NCBI GenBank assembly: GCA_963739235.1
Contig: CAVTZY010000023.1
Coordinates: 62,001 to 126,000, forward strand
DNA from: JAFNAG01 sp963739235
GTDB lineage: Bacteria > Acidobacteriota > UBA6911
Length of the DNA: 64,000 nt
Direction: 5' to 3'
Part shown: positions 1 through 9,718 of the stretch, one piece after another
How the letters are laid out: the number at the start of each line of letters is the position of its first letter
Numbering within the stretch: position 1 is the stretch's first letter
The notes under the pieces: model-generated
Database searches by the model: none
Seen by the model: the letters and a program-made list of their open reading frames with translations, nothing else
Told to the model about the DNA's origin: nothing
Position numbers and translations under genes: made by a program

Positions 1-2
1 GG

Positions 3-875
3 GTCGTCGTCGCGATTAAAGCCTTGGCATGTGAACTGCCCACGGAATTGGACTTGCCGCTGTCACGGTTCATCATGGCGGACATCCGGAATGAAACGAT
101 TCGACGGGGGCTGGTAGCGTCGATCGGGAAAACTACACTCTGGCGTTGGCTATCCGAAGATGCGATCCGACCTTGGTACCATCGCACCTGGATTTTTCCG
201 AGAGATCCTCGATTTGCCGAAAAGGCAGGGCGCATCCTGGATTTGTACGAAGGCCTCTGGGAAGGGACACCACTGAACGAGGCCGACTGCGTGCTGTCCA
301 CGGACGAGAAGACCAGCATCCAGGCACGGCGGCGCAAACATCCCACCTTGCCGACAGAGCCGGGCAGACCGATGCGGGTAGAACACGAGTACGAGAGGAA
401 AGGAGCCTGGGCTTACTTGGCGGCATGGGACGTGCGCCGAGCCAAGATCTTCGGGCGATGCGAGGAAACCACCGGCATTGTTCCCTTCAACGGCTTGGTA
501 GAGCATGTGATGGCCCAGGAGCCCTATCGGTCGGCGCCTCGGGTGTTTTGGATTATGGACAACGGATCCTCCCATCGCGGAGAGCGCAGTGATGAGCGAA
601 TCCAGGACAAGTGGAAGAACATCGTGCCGGTCCACACGCCTGTTCACGCGAGCTGGCTCAATCAGGTGGAGGTCTATTTCTCAGTAGTACAGCGCAAGGT
701 CCTAACGCCCAATGACTTTGATTCGCTGGCGGCTGTGGAGGATCGGCTGCTACGGTTTCAAGAGTACTACGAGAAGGCAGCAAGACCTTTCCAGTGGAAG
801 TTCACGCGGCGGGATCTCGTTCAACTTCTTGCCAGAATAGAGGAAATGGAGTGCTGCCGGGAGGTAGCCGCTTGA
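3..875 (+). CDS. IS630-family transposase, 5' end cut by window edge
   Basis: DDE transposase of the IS630 (Tc1/mariner-like) family, which cuts and pastes its element at TA targets. The frame is open from base 3 to the TGA ending at 875, so the real start lies left of the window; a TTG at 24 is only an internal candidate. The catalytic acidic residues are recognisable in the motifs STDEKT, WIMDNGSSH and SWLNQVEVYFSVVQRK, which carry the two Asp and the Glu. The C-terminus looks complete. The terminal repeat on the right was not identified in the 60 bases before the next gene. Nothing shows whether the left part is intact. Confidence 0.88.
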   Translation, partial: VVVAIKALACELPTELDLPLSRFIMADIRNETIRRGLVASIGKTTLWRWLSEDAIRPWYHRTWIFPRDPRFAEKAGRILDLYEGLWEGTPLNEADCVLSTDEKTSIQARRRKHPTLPTEPGRPMRVEHEYERKGAWAYLAAWDVRRAKIFGRCEETTGIVPFNGLVEHVMAQEPYRSAPRVFWIMDNGSSHRGERSDERIQDKWKNIVPVHTPVHASWLNQVEVYFSVVQRKVLTPNDFDSLAAVEDRLLRFQEYYEKAARPFQWKFTRRDLVQLLARIEEMECCREVAA

Positions 876-936
876 CCGCGAAAAAATACATCATCGAACT
901 TTCGGACTGGGGCACTAAGTAACGAGGAGGACCGCC

Positions 937-1827
937 ATGCCGGGCACCAATGCCCTTCGCTACAACGAGAGAATCTGCAACGCGCAGGATTGGCTCGCTA
1001 AGGCCGGCCGGCCAGCAAAGCGCGAACGGACTGTGGTCGATGTCTGCGGGCTGCGCATTGGGGGTTCCGAGGTTGTGGTTATGGCTGGGCCCTGCGCCGT
1101 GGAAAACGAAGAGCAAGTCATGGCGACCGCCCGTGCGGTGAAGGCCAGCGGAGCCAAGATACTGCGGGGCGGCGCCTACAAGCCACGCACGTCCCCGTAC
1201 AGTTTTCAGGGACTGAAGGTTGACGGCCTGAAGCTGCTCGCCCAGGCGCGCGAGCAAACGGGACTGGCGGTAGTGACAGAACTCATGGACCCGCGCCATC
1301 TGGATATTACCTGCAAATATGCGGACATCCTGTAGATTGGATCGCGCAATATGCAAAACTTCTCCCTCCTCGAAGAGGTCGGCAGATGCCGGAAGCCGGT
1401 CTTGTTGAAGCGCGGGATGGGTTCCACGATCGAAGAGTTTCTCCTAGCGGCCGAGTATGTGATGAAAGAGGGCAACACCAGCGTCTTGCTCTGCGAGCGT
1501 GGCATTCGCACCTTCGAGACGTCAACCCGGAACACTCTGGATTTGAATGCGGTGCCAATGCTGAAGAGGCTTTCTCATCTTCCTGTGATCGTGGACCCCA
1601 GCCACGGGACCGGCCATTGGTGGATGGTGCCTTTCCTGGCCAAGGCTGCCATTGCGGCCGGCGCCGATGGGTTGCTTGTCGAAGTGCATTGTGACCCGCA
1701 GAAGGCCCTGAGCGATGGCCAACAGACTCTGCGTCCCGACAGGTTCGATCGGATGATGCGAGAGCTAAGGGCTGTCGCGTTGGCGGTTGGGGCGGAACTC
1801 ACTCTGCCAGAGTGTCTAACAGCTTGA
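937..1827 (+). pseudogene. aroF: DAHP synthase (AroF/AroA type) with in-frame TAG
   Basis: 3-deoxy-7-phosphoheptulonate synthase, first step of the shikimate pathway (PEP + erythrose 4-phosphate). ATG at 937 follows GAGGAGG at 924-930. Family motifs lie in one frame across the whole stretch: GPCAVENEEQ, LRGGAYKPRTSPYSFQG, RNMQNF, KPVLLKRGMGSTIEEF, ERGIRTFET and DPSHGTGHW. At 1333-1335 a TAG replaces the Gln codon expected in the conserved KYADILQIGxRNMQN segment; a CAG to TAG change explains it. Without it the product would be 296 residues, normal for the short regulatory-domain-free class. Either a recent nonsense pseudogene, suppressed amber, or a sequence error. TAG is a normal terminator in neighbouring genes, so general recoding is unlikely. 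Confidence 0.9.
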
Positions 1828-1872
1828 TCCAGTTTTGTGATGAAGACGCTGAACTTCTGAAAGGCCAGAGCG

Positions 1873-3903
1873 ATGTACGGTTTTCTGACTCGCGCCTCAT
1901 TGATTGCAGTTGCCAGCGCGCTTCTGTACGGAGCGATCCCTTCCTTCGTGGCCAGCCCGATCGTGCTGACACAGGTCCCCATCAGCGCGATGCAGCAACA
2001 GGCCATCACACCTGGCGGCGCCCTCTCCTGCGAAGGCGCGCGCATTATCATTGTGTATCCTGACCGAAGCCGGCGCCTGCTGGCCGAAGGCTTTTTCGGC
2101 GCCTGCGATCCCGAGGTCTCTTTTGATGGGCAGAGCATTTTATTTGCAGCAAAACAAACGAGCCGGGACCCGTGGAGCATTTTCGAGATCGGGGCGGATG
2201 GACAGGGGCTCCGGCAGATTACTCGCGGCACGGGAAATTGCCGAAGCCCCGTTTATCTATCCACGCTCTACACGCTTATTTCCGATAAGCCCTGGCACCA
2301 GATTGCCTTCATAAGTGACCTGTCGGGTGTCCTCGACGAATATGCTGCAAATCCGGCAGCCAGCCTTTATTCGTGCCGGTTGGATGGCACGGGGAGGCTC
2401 CGGCTGACCTTCAGCCCGTCCGGGGCAATGGACCCGTTTCTCATGCCCGACGGGCGATTGATCTTGGCATCTTTGAGGCGTCGCCACCCCGAAGAGACAG
2501 CGACCCTGGCACTATTCGGCGTTAACATCGATGGTACGGACTTCTCGCTCATCGCCGGCGAGGAAGGGCGGCGGTTCAAGCGTATGCCTTGTATTACCGC
2601 CGACGGACTCGCGGTCTTTGTGGAGACAGATCTGGCGGCATCAGACGACGCCGGTTTCCTTTCCTGCGTGAGTCTCCGGCGCAACCACCACTCATACCGG
2701 CAGATCACGAAAGCGGCCGACGGTCACTTCCTGTACCCCTCGCCACTGCCGGATGGAAAAGTTTTGGTCTCGCGGCTTCCGGAAACCGCCGGTGCTTCTT
2801 ATGGGATATATGAGATCGATCCCGTTTCCGGAAGGTTCGATCCGGTTTTCGACGATCCAGCCTTTCATGATATTCAGGCCAAAGTCCTGGCTCCGCGCCA
2901 GGAGCCGGATGGCCGCTCGACCTCTGTTCTGCGGCGCACCGGCGAAATTGAGGACCCGTCCGCCCTGGAATCGAAGGGTGAGCCCAAAAAACCGGCAGAG
3001 ATGTCCATGGGCAAGCTCTACAGCCTGAATGTATACGTTTCGAACCTAATCAAGGCGGCGTGGATGCCGCCCGGCACGGTCAAGCGCGCGCGGTTTCTAG
3101 AAGGAATTCCGCTGCATCCCCGAGATCTTGACAGCCTGCTCGCGAACGGCCACGGAACCTTGTCGAATGAAGCGGTGCTATCTTCCGCACAGCGTATTCC
3201 CATGCTCCCGCGGCGGTTTCTGGGCGAAGTCCCTGTGGAGGATGATGGTTCGTTCAACGTACAAGTCCCTGCGGACATTCCGATTGAGATTCAGCTGCTC
3301 GATGCCGATGGGATAGCCCTCGAGTCCTGCGGCTGGATATGGGTCAAAAACAATGAGCCGCGCGGATGCATTGGCTGCCATGAAGATCCTGAGCTTGCGC
3401 CCGAGAACCGCCTCGTGAAGGCAGTAACGAAGCCCTCCGTGCAGCTCACGCTTCCGCCAGAGCGAAGGCGCACGGTTGATTTTATGCACGATGTAGCACC
3501 CATCATCAGAGTCAAGTGCATTTCCTGCCATGGCGCCGGTGGCTCTCTGCCCAGCCTTAATGAAAACCTCGAAGCAGACACCCAAGCCGGAGAAGCTGCG
3601 GCCAGCCGGACGTACGCGACACTCATTGCCCCGCCCGGACGAGCTTCACACCCAGACGTTAGTGGCAGCGCCTATGTCACTCCGGGGAAAGCGCGAACCA
3701 GTTCGCTTATCTGGCACATCATCGGGCGCAATACCTCGCGGCCGTGGGATCGAGTTTCTTTCGAAGCGAAGGCCAAAATGATGCCACTTTCGAGCGCACC
3801 ATCGTTGAACGAGAGCGAGAAACGCACCTTCATCGAATGGATCGACATGGGGGCCCCGTGGAACAGCCGGGCCACTCAGATAGAACTGTCACTCAAGAAA
3901 TAG
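1873..3903 (+). CDS. Exported HzsA-like propeller protein with two c-type haem motifs
   Basis: 676-residue protein with an N-terminal signal/anchor segment (residues 1-28). Residues about 45-330 contain TolB/WD40-type blades (for example DPEVSFDGQSILFAA). The middle part resembles the region shared with hydrazine synthase alpha subunits, and the C-terminal third carries two CxxCH haem-binding motifs, CIGCH at 499-503 and CISCH at 549-553, with IEWIDMGAPWN near the end typical of these proteins. It should act in the periplasm as a redox protein; no evidence that it makes hydrazine, since the other HZS subunits are absent. It leads a same-strand run of exported proteins; the next gene starts 21 bases downstream. 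Start is the first ATG, giving a proper signal peptide. Confidence 0.75.
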   Translation: MYGFLTRASLIAVASALLYGAIPSFVASPIVLTQVPISAMQQQAITPGGALSCEGARIIIVYPDRSRRLLAEGFFGACDPEVSFDGQSILFAAKQTSRDPWSIFEIGADGQGLRQITRGTGNCRSPVYLSTLYTLISDKPWHQIAFISDLSGVLDEYAANPAASLYSCRLDGTGRLRLTFSPSGAMDPFLMPDGRLILASLRRRHPEETATLALFGVNIDGTDFSLIAGEEGRRFKRMPCITADGLAVFVETDLAASDDAGFLSCVSLRRNHHSYRQITKAADGHFLYPSPLPDGKVLVSRLPETAGASYGIYEIDPVSGRFDPVFDDPAFHDIQAKVLAPRQEPDGRSTSVLRRTGEIEDPSALESKGEPKKPAEMSMGKLYSLNVYVSNLIKAAWMPPGTVKRARFLEGIPLHPRDLDSLLANGHGTLSNEAVLSSAQRIPMLPRRFLGEVPVEDDGSFNVQVPADIPIEIQLLDADGIALESCGWIWVKNNEPRGCIGCHEDPELAPENRLVKAVTKPSVQLTLPPERRRTVDFMHDVAPIIRVKCISCHGAGGSLPSLNENLEADTQAGEAAASRTYATLIAPPGRASHPDVSGSAYVTPGKARTSSLIWHIIGRNTSRPWDRVSFEAKAKMMPLSSAPSLNESEKRTFIEWIDMGAPWNSRATQIELSLKK

Positions 3904-3924
3904 CAGCGGGGGCAAAACATCACT

Positions 3925-5559
3925 ATGGGACGAATACAGATGTGCCTGATTCTTGGACTGGTGCTGGTCGGGTTCGCCTTGTCGGCCGAGCCGAAATTGC
4001 CGGTGTTCACCGACATTACGGATGCGGCCGGCATCCGCTTCAAGCACAGCTACGGCGACTATGAGATGAGCAACATCGTAGAGGCCGCCGGATCCGGGGC
4101 TTGTGTCTTTGACTACAACGGCGACGGCCTCATGGATATTTATTTTGTCAACGGCCGCTGGCAGAAAGAGGTCAATGACAACCGCGGGCGCGAGCTCAAA
4201 GATAAGCTGTTCAACGCGCTTTACCGTAACAACGGCGACGGCACCTTTACAGACGTTGCGGAGCAGGCAGGCGTGCTTGGCCACGGCATGGGCTTCGGAT
4301 GCTCGGCGGCCGATTTCGACAATGACGGCGATGTAGATCTCTATGTTCTGAACTATGGACCGAACGAGTTTTTTCGCAACAACGGCGACGGGACATTCAC
4401 CGACATTTCCGCGCAATCCGGCCTGGCAGATCCTCACTGGAGTCTTTCGGCGCCCTGGATCGATTACAACAACGATGGCCTTCTGGATGTCTACGTAGCC
4501 AACTACCTTGAATATGACGAGGGGAAGTTTCGCGCTTTTTACGCAGCCGCGGGCCATCCTGGGCCTCTTAGTTACCACGGGCAGCCGGATGCCTTGTATC
4601 GCAACAACGGCGACGGCACCTTCACTGAGGTCACCAGGGAGGCTGGTGTCTACAATCCGGAAGGCCGCGCCATGAGCGCCATGGCGGCCGACCTCAACAA
4701 CGACGGCTTCCTCGATATCTACGTTTCCAATGATGCCATGGAGAACTACTACTATGAAAATACCGGCAAGGGCACCTTTGAGGAAAAGGCTCTGATGCTT
4801 GGTCTGGCTTTTGGCGAACATGGCCAGGGAGTGTCTTCCATGGGCCCGGTCATCGGCGATGTCGATCGCAACGGCTGGCTTGACGTTTTCATCCCGGACA
4901 TGTCTTACAGTACGCTCCTGCTCAATGAAGTCAAATTCTTTGATGACGCTACCATCAGGACCAAGGTAGCGCTGGCTTGCGGCCAATACACCGGCTGGGG
5001 CGCCGCCATGATCGACTACGACAACGACGGCTACCTGGACCTCTTCGTCGCCAACGGGAACGCGCTGCATGAGTTTACGGAAGAAGCCCTCCTGCTCCGC
5101 AACAATGGCAAGGCGGATCTGCAGTTTCTCGACGTCTCCGATGAGTCGGGTAAATACTTCCATGAGAAATACGTCGGGCGAGGCGTAGCGTATGGGGACT
5201 TCGACAACGACGGCAACCTGGATATCGTGGTGTGCAATCTCAACGACCGTCCCCGACTACTGAGGAACGACGGTGGGAACCGCAACAACTGGCTCGTGGT
5301 GGAGGTTAAGAAACCCAACGGCAAGACTGACGCCATCGGGGCTCGCGTGACCGTGCAGGTCGGATCCCTGCGGCAGATAGAGGATGTCGTTGGAGTCAAG
5401 GGTTACCTGTCCCAATCGGACGTGCGTGCTCATTTCGGCTTGGGCAAGACTGCCAAAGCGGATCTGGTCGAAATCCGGTGGCCGGGGGGGAAGATACAGC
5501 AATTGAGAGATGTCAAGGCAAACCAGTTCTTGAAGGTGGTCCAAGATGCTCAAAAATAA
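3925..5559 (+). CDS. CRTAC1-like FG-GAP/VCBS repeat protein with ASPIC/UnbV domain
   Basis: 544 residues with signal peptide (MGRIQMCLILGLVLVGFALS). At least seven calcium-binding DxDxDG-type loops follow in order (DYNGDGLMD, DFDNDGDVD, DYNNDGLLD, DLNNDGFLD, DVDRNGWLD, DYDNDGYLD, DFDNDGNLD), forming an integrin-like propeller, and the last 90 residues are an ASPIC/UnbV domain (GARVTVQVGSLRQIEDV ... SDVRAHFGLG). Members are secreted or periplasmic calcium-binding proteins of mostly unknown role, often beside cytochromes. The stop overlaps the next start by 14 bases, so translation is probably coupled to the decaheme cytochrome gene. Confidence 0.88.
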   Translation: MGRIQMCLILGLVLVGFALSAEPKLPVFTDITDAAGIRFKHSYGDYEMSNIVEAAGSGACVFDYNGDGLMDIYFVNGRWQKEVNDNRGRELKDKLFNALYRNNGDGTFTDVAEQAGVLGHGMGFGCSAADFDNDGDVDLYVLNYGPNEFFRNNGDGTFTDISAQSGLADPHWSLSAPWIDYNNDGLLDVYVANYLEYDEGKFRAFYAAAGHPGPLSYHGQPDALYRNNGDGTFTEVTREAGVYNPEGRAMSAMAADLNNDGFLDIYVSNDAMENYYYENTGKGTFEEKALMLGLAFGEHGQGVSSMGPVIGDVDRNGWLDVFIPDMSYSTLLLNEVKFFDDATIRTKVALACGQYTGWGAAMIDYDNDGYLDLFVANGNALHEFTEEALLLRNNGKADLQFLDVSDESGKYFHEKYVGRGVAYGDFDNDGNLDIVVCNLNDRPRLLRNDGGNRNNWLVVEVKKPNGKTDAIGARVTVQVGSLRQIEDVVGVKGYLSQSDVRAHFGLGKTAKADLVEIRWPGGKIQQLRDVKANQFLKVVQDAQK

Positions 5560-8437
5560 AAGGCTGCCAACACTGGGATTCAGGCTTTGGCTCGGGCTGC
5601 TGGCCATCACGCTGCCGGCTCTGATTGTGGTTGGGCTGCGCGGTGAGGACAAAAACCCCTACTACGTGGGGACCCGGGTCTGCGGTTCTTGTCATCAGGC
5701 CAGGCAGATGGGCGATCAATTCGATCTGTGGCTTCTTTCGAAGCATGCCCGCGCCTATGCTCTACTGTCCATGCCGGAAGCTAAAGAAATCGTCAGACTG
5801 AGCGGGATCACCCAGGAACCGCAGGAAGCTCCGATCTGCCTGGGCTGCCACTCTACCGCCGCCGAAGCAGAGAAGTGGGAAAAGGATCCGACCTTTTTTA
5901 TCGGGGATGGAGTCCAATGCGAGAAGTGCCACGGGCCGGGCAGCGAGTATGCCAATGCAAAGGTGATGATGGACCGCAAAGCGTCCATGCAGGCCGGGCT
6001 CAAGATGCCGGCTCAGCGGGACTGCATGACCTGCCACAATGTCAAAGGCAGCCACGTCGCAGTACACAAGCGGGCCCAGATTAATATCCAGGATGCCTGG
6101 AAAGCGATTGCACATCCATTACCCGCCGACCGGAAATTTGTCGAGCCGGAAAAGACCACGGAAAAGCGACCGCCTGCCGTCCAGGGGCCCAAATACGCGG
6201 GCGTCGAGACCTGCTTTCCATGCCACAGCGGGCCGCAAATGGGATATCAGTTCAGCCGCTGGCGCCTGACAACCCACGCCCGCGCCTATGCTGCACTTTC
6301 CACCCCCGCCGCACTGGAGCGAGCAAAGCAGCAGGGACTTGCGGAAGTTCCTCAGAAGAGCGCGGCCTGTCTGAAGTGCCACACCACGGCCTTTAATCTC
6401 AACCCCGGAACGGCTCTGGACTCATTTTCGCAGACGGAGGGTGTGGGCTGCGAGGGGTGCCACGGGCCGGGCAGTGAGTACTTACCGCAGGTGATCATGC
6501 TCGACAAAAGCGCAGCGGCATCGGCAGGTCTGAAGCCGGTTACGCGTTCTACCTGCCTGGCCTGCCACGAAAAGGCTCACGGAAAGGTCTTCGATCTCGA
6601 TAGTGCCTGGAAGGAGATCGCACATCCTTCACGGCTGCCTCAAACGGCGGAAGAGCCCCGCTACAAGACGCCGCTGCGGATGGCACTGCGCCCTCCCGGC
6701 GGCAGGGAACTTTTCGTCACCTGTGAAACCTCTGGAAGCGTCATTGTAGTAGATACCCTGAAGCGGCAGAAGGCGGCCGAAATTCCGGTCGGCGGGCAGG
6801 CTACCGATATCGCCTTCAGCCCGGATGGCAGCCGGGCTTTTGTGTCCAACCGGCTTGATGATAGCGTGTCTGTGATCGATGTTGCGGCACGCAAGGTCGT
6901 GCGGACCCTTCCGGTGGGAGATGAACCCCACGGATTGCGCACCGATAGCACAGGCAAGCATCTCTTCGTGCTTGACACCGCAGCTGATTGCATCTGCGTA
7001 CTGGATGTGGACTCCGGCAAGGAAATCAAGCGGCTTACGGCAAGCCGCGGGCCGTGGTCGCTAGAGGCTTCCCCTGACGGGAAGCGCATGCTGGTCACAA
7101 ATAACCTTTCCCGATTCGTCGATTTCCGAACCCCATCGCTATCGGAGATCACGGTTGTCGACCCGGAACAAATGGCGGTCACAGAACGTCTGGTCGCGCC
7201 CGGAGCGAATTATCTGCAGGGCATAGCCTGGCATCCCAGCGGAGATTTCGCCTTTTGCACCCTCATGCGCACGAAGAATCTTGTGCCGATGACGCGCGTG
7301 ATCCAGGGATGGACCATCACCAACGGCCTGGGAGTGATCTGGAAAGAAGGCTCGGTCGATCAGGTGCTGCTCGACGAACCCAACTCCTACTTTGCCGATC
7401 CGACCGGCGTCGCCTTCACCCCGGATGGGCAGAGGGCGCTCGTAACCAGTTCCGGCACCGACCGCGTAGCTGTCATTGATGTTCCGAAGCTCATCGCCAT
7501 GCTGAAGGCAGCCACGCAGGAAGAGCGTAAACGAGTCCTCCCCAACCACCTGGGCAAGGCGCCCGAGTTTATCATCAGGCAAATCCCGACTCGAAACAGC
7601 CCGCGCGGGGTTGTGATCACACCGGATGGCAGCTCCGCCTTCGTCGCCAATGCCCTGGACGACTCCTTGACCGTGATAGACCTGGAAAGGTTGCAGGCGG
7701 TTGATACAATCGACCTCGGAGGCCCCAAAGAGATCATCCAGGCGCGCGCCGGCGAACGGCTCTTCCACAGCGCCAGGATTACCTTCCAGCGTCAGTTTTC
7801 CTGCCATTCCTGCCATCCCGACGGACACGTCAACGGCCTCACCTTCGACATCGAGCCCGATGGCATCGGCATCAGCCCGGTGGATAATCGCACGCTGCGC
7901 GGCATCCTGGACACCGCCCCCTTCAAGTGGGAAGGGACCAACCCGAGCCTGTCGCACGAATGTGGCCCGCGCCTGGCGGTCTTTTTCACCCGCATCCAGC
8001 CCTTCGCACCGGAGGAGCTTGCCGCACTCGTCCAATACATCTCGACGATTCCGCGTCCGCCCAATCGCTACCGTCCGCTGGGGGCCGAACTCACCGAAGC
8101 CCAGCGGCACGGTCGGGAGATCTTTTTCCGTACGATGAAGAACACAGGAGAGATGATCCCCCTCGAGAACCGTTGCAGCACATGTCACGCTGGCCCACAG
8201 TATACCGACCGCCAGGTCCACAACGTGGGGACCCAGATGCAATACGATCGGACGGGCACATTCGATACTCCTCATCTGAACAATACTTACGACTCGGCGC
8301 CTTACCTTCACAATGGCATTGCTCCAACTTTGGAAGAGATCTGGACTCGATTCAATCCCTATGACAAGCACGGCGTCACTAATGACATGACGAAGGATCA
8401 ATTGAACGATTTGATCGAATTTCTGAAAACGCTCTAA
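5546..8437 (+). CDS. Decaheme cytochrome c - YVTN propeller - MauG-like fusion protein
   Basis: 963 residues. Signal/anchor at 10-30. Ten CxxCH motifs: eight in two successive tetraheme modules (Cys at 46, 98, 125, 160 and at 223, 275, 302, 337), one at about 751 and one at about 877. The two modules are clear duplicates: both have QMGxQFxxWxLxxHARAYA after the first haem and CHGPGSEY after the third, as in cytochrome c554-type proteins. Residues about 380-745 form a YVTN-type beta-propeller (FSPDGSRAFVSNRLDDSVSVIDV, each blade similar). The C-terminus from about 740 resembles diheme cytochrome c peroxidase/MauG C-terminal parts. Probably a periplasmic electron-transfer or oxidising enzyme; substrate unknown. 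Third gene of the exported-protein run. Confidence 0.85.
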   Translation: MLKNKRLPTLGFRLWLGLLAITLPALIVVGLRGEDKNPYYVGTRVCGSCHQARQMGDQFDLWLLSKHARAYALLSMPEAKEIVRLSGITQEPQEAPICLGCHSTAAEAEKWEKDPTFFIGDGVQCEKCHGPGSEYANAKVMMDRKASMQAGLKMPAQRDCMTCHNVKGSHVAVHKRAQINIQDAWKAIAHPLPADRKFVEPEKTTEKRPPAVQGPKYAGVETCFPCHSGPQMGYQFSRWRLTTHARAYAALSTPAALERAKQQGLAEVPQKSAACLKCHTTAFNLNPGTALDSFSQTEGVGCEGCHGPGSEYLPQVIMLDKSAAASAGLKPVTRSTCLACHEKAHGKVFDLDSAWKEIAHPSRLPQTAEEPRYKTPLRMALRPPGGRELFVTCETSGSVIVVDTLKRQKAAEIPVGGQATDIAFSPDGSRAFVSNRLDDSVSVIDVAARKVVRTLPVGDEPHGLRTDSTGKHLFVLDTAADCICVLDVDSGKEIKRLTASRGPWSLEASPDGKRMLVTNNLSRFVDFRTPSLSEITVVDPEQMAVTERLVAPGANYLQGIAWHPSGDFAFCTLMRTKNLVPMTRVIQGWTITNGLGVIWKEGSVDQVLLDEPNSYFADPTGVAFTPDGQRALVTSSGTDRVAVIDVPKLIAMLKAATQEERKRVLPNHLGKAPEFIIRQIPTRNSPRGVVITPDGSSAFVANALDDSLTVIDLERLQAVDTIDLGGPKEIIQARAGERLFHSARITFQRQFSCHSCHPDGHVNGLTFDIEPDGIGISPVDNRTLRGILDTAPFKWEGTNPSLSHECGPRLAVFFTRIQPFAPEELAALVQYISTIPRPPNRYRPLGAELTEAQRHGREIFFRTMKNTGEMIPLENRCSTCHAGPQYTDRQVHNVGTQMQYDRTGTFDTPHLNNTYDSAPYLHNGIAPTLEEIWTRFNPYDKHGVTNDMTKDQLNDLIEFLKTL

Positions 8438-8476
8438 TTGGGCATTTGAACTCTCGGCAATTGCGGGGGAGGAATC

Positions 8477-9661
8477 ATGAAAGCAAGGGTCACAAGAGCT
8501 ACGGCGGCGCTGAGCCTCTATCTGAGCATTCTGCTGGCTGCTGCGTGGTCAGTCGGCGGGATGGCAAGACCTGCGGCACCCAAAAAGAATTTACCGTATG
8601 TGTATACCCGGTGGAAGCAATTCACCGTCAAGGACGGTCTTCCCAATGACCACATATTTGCGGTCAAGGCAGACGGGCCGCGCGTCTGGGTCGGGACGGA
8701 AGACGGCCTGGCCTGCATCGACAAGGCCACGGGAAAGATCCAGAAATGGACCGAGAAGGACGGCCTTCCGTGGCGAGCAGTCACCGGCATCGACGTAAAC
8801 AAAAAAACCGGCGAAGTGTGGCTGGCTCTCTTCGGCGGCGGTCTCGCGCGCTTCAACGGCGGCCGTTTCGACCACTGGCACCAGCTCAACAGCGGCTTGG
8901 TCAACGACGTGGTTTATGCCGTCGCAGTCGAAAACGACAATGTCTGGGCCGCCACAACCGCAGGCGCCAGCCGGTACAACACCATCACGGGCGAGTGGAC
9001 CATCTTCACAGAGAAGAATTCGCCGATGGAGGAGATCTGGAACTACGGTGTCAATTACAACGACGGCAAGGTGTATCTGGCCATCTGGGGCAGCGGCGTT
9101 CTCGAGTACGATATCGCGACTCAAAAGTGGAAGGAATATATCGATCCCGATGGTGAAATGGAAATCGACCTCTACCGCGATGACGGCATTGTCCACGTCA
9201 TTACCACAGGCGTGAGTTATGTGGACAAGGTGCTCTGGATCTCAACTTACTTTGGAACGTGCCGTTATGACGGCCGTCACTGGCGCGGTTTTTTCAGCAA
9301 GGAAGGCGGCCTGCCGAACGAATTTACCAATAACGTCAAAGCCCGCAGTGCCAACGAGGCCTGGTTTTGCACCGACAAGGGAGTAGGCGTCATCGCGGAT
9401 TTCCCGACCAACACCTGGGTTCAGTACACCGCCGGGCCAAACCCACCCGCGGGAAAGGCGGTGGTCAAGCAGGGCACCGAAACCCTGGAGACGGTGGAGT
9501 TGGGGGTCGGTGTTCCCCACACCTTTGTAATCTGCGCGGACATCGACGGCAAAGATGCCTGGGTGGGAACGTCCAAGGGCCTCGGTTGGGCGATGGGGGA
9601 CGATTACTATCCCGGGCTGCAAAAACGATCTGTACACGTTACCTCGGTGTCAAAGAAATAA
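8477..9661 (+). CDS. Exported two-component-regulator-type propeller protein
   Basis: 394 residues with N-terminal signal peptide (to about residue 31). The remainder consists of Reg_prop blades as found in the sensor part of hybrid two-component systems (VWVGTEDGLACIDKATG, VWAATTAGASRYN, AWFCTDKGVGVI, AWVGTSKGLGWA), but no histidine kinase or membrane helix follows, so it is a free-standing periplasmic propeller. RBS GGGGGAGG at about 8464-8471, ATG at 8477. Starts 39 bases after the decaheme gene on the same strand, so it is likely co-transcribed. Ligand or partner unknown; it could be a structural partner of the cytochrome. Confidence 0.75.
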   Translation: MKARVTRATAALSLYLSILLAAAWSVGGMARPAAPKKNLPYVYTRWKQFTVKDGLPNDHIFAVKADGPRVWVGTEDGLACIDKATGKIQKWTEKDGLPWRAVTGIDVNKKTGEVWLALFGGGLARFNGGRFDHWHQLNSGLVNDVVYAVAVENDNVWAATTAGASRYNTITGEWTIFTEKNSPMEEIWNYGVNYNDGKVYLAIWGSGVLEYDIATQKWKEYIDPDGEMEIDLYRDDGIVHVITTGVSYVDKVLWISTYFGTCRYDGRHWRGFFSKEGGLPNEFTNNVKARSANEAWFCTDKGVGVIADFPTNTWVQYTAGPNPPAGKAVVKQGTETLETVELGVGVPHTFVICADIDGKDAWVGTSKGLGWAMGDDYYPGLQKRSVHVTSVSKK

Positions 9662-9718
9662 TGCCCGCGGGTGTGTGACAGCAGCCGGGTCACGGACCCG
9701 ATTTTACGGAGGAGTCCT

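Noticed and set aside
937..1827. General recoding of TAG as an amino acid
   Set aside because: TAG ends several intact genes here (for example at 3903, 11200 and 12542), so the TAG in aroF is a local event.
1873..3903. True hydrazine synthase
   Set aside because: Only the HzsA-like architecture is present; beta/gamma subunits and hydrazine dehydrogenase genes are absent, and it has two haem motifs in a general propeller context.
3889..5163. Long minus-strand open frame opposite the FG-GAP protein gene
   Set aside because: It is the mirror of a repetitive calcium-loop gene (GAY/AAC-rich codons give few reverse stops); its translation has no family resemblance and the plus-strand gene is certain.
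7139..8401. 420-codon minus-strand open frame opposite the decaheme protein
   Set aside because: GC-rich antisense frame without domain features, lying wholly inside a convincing plus-strand gene.
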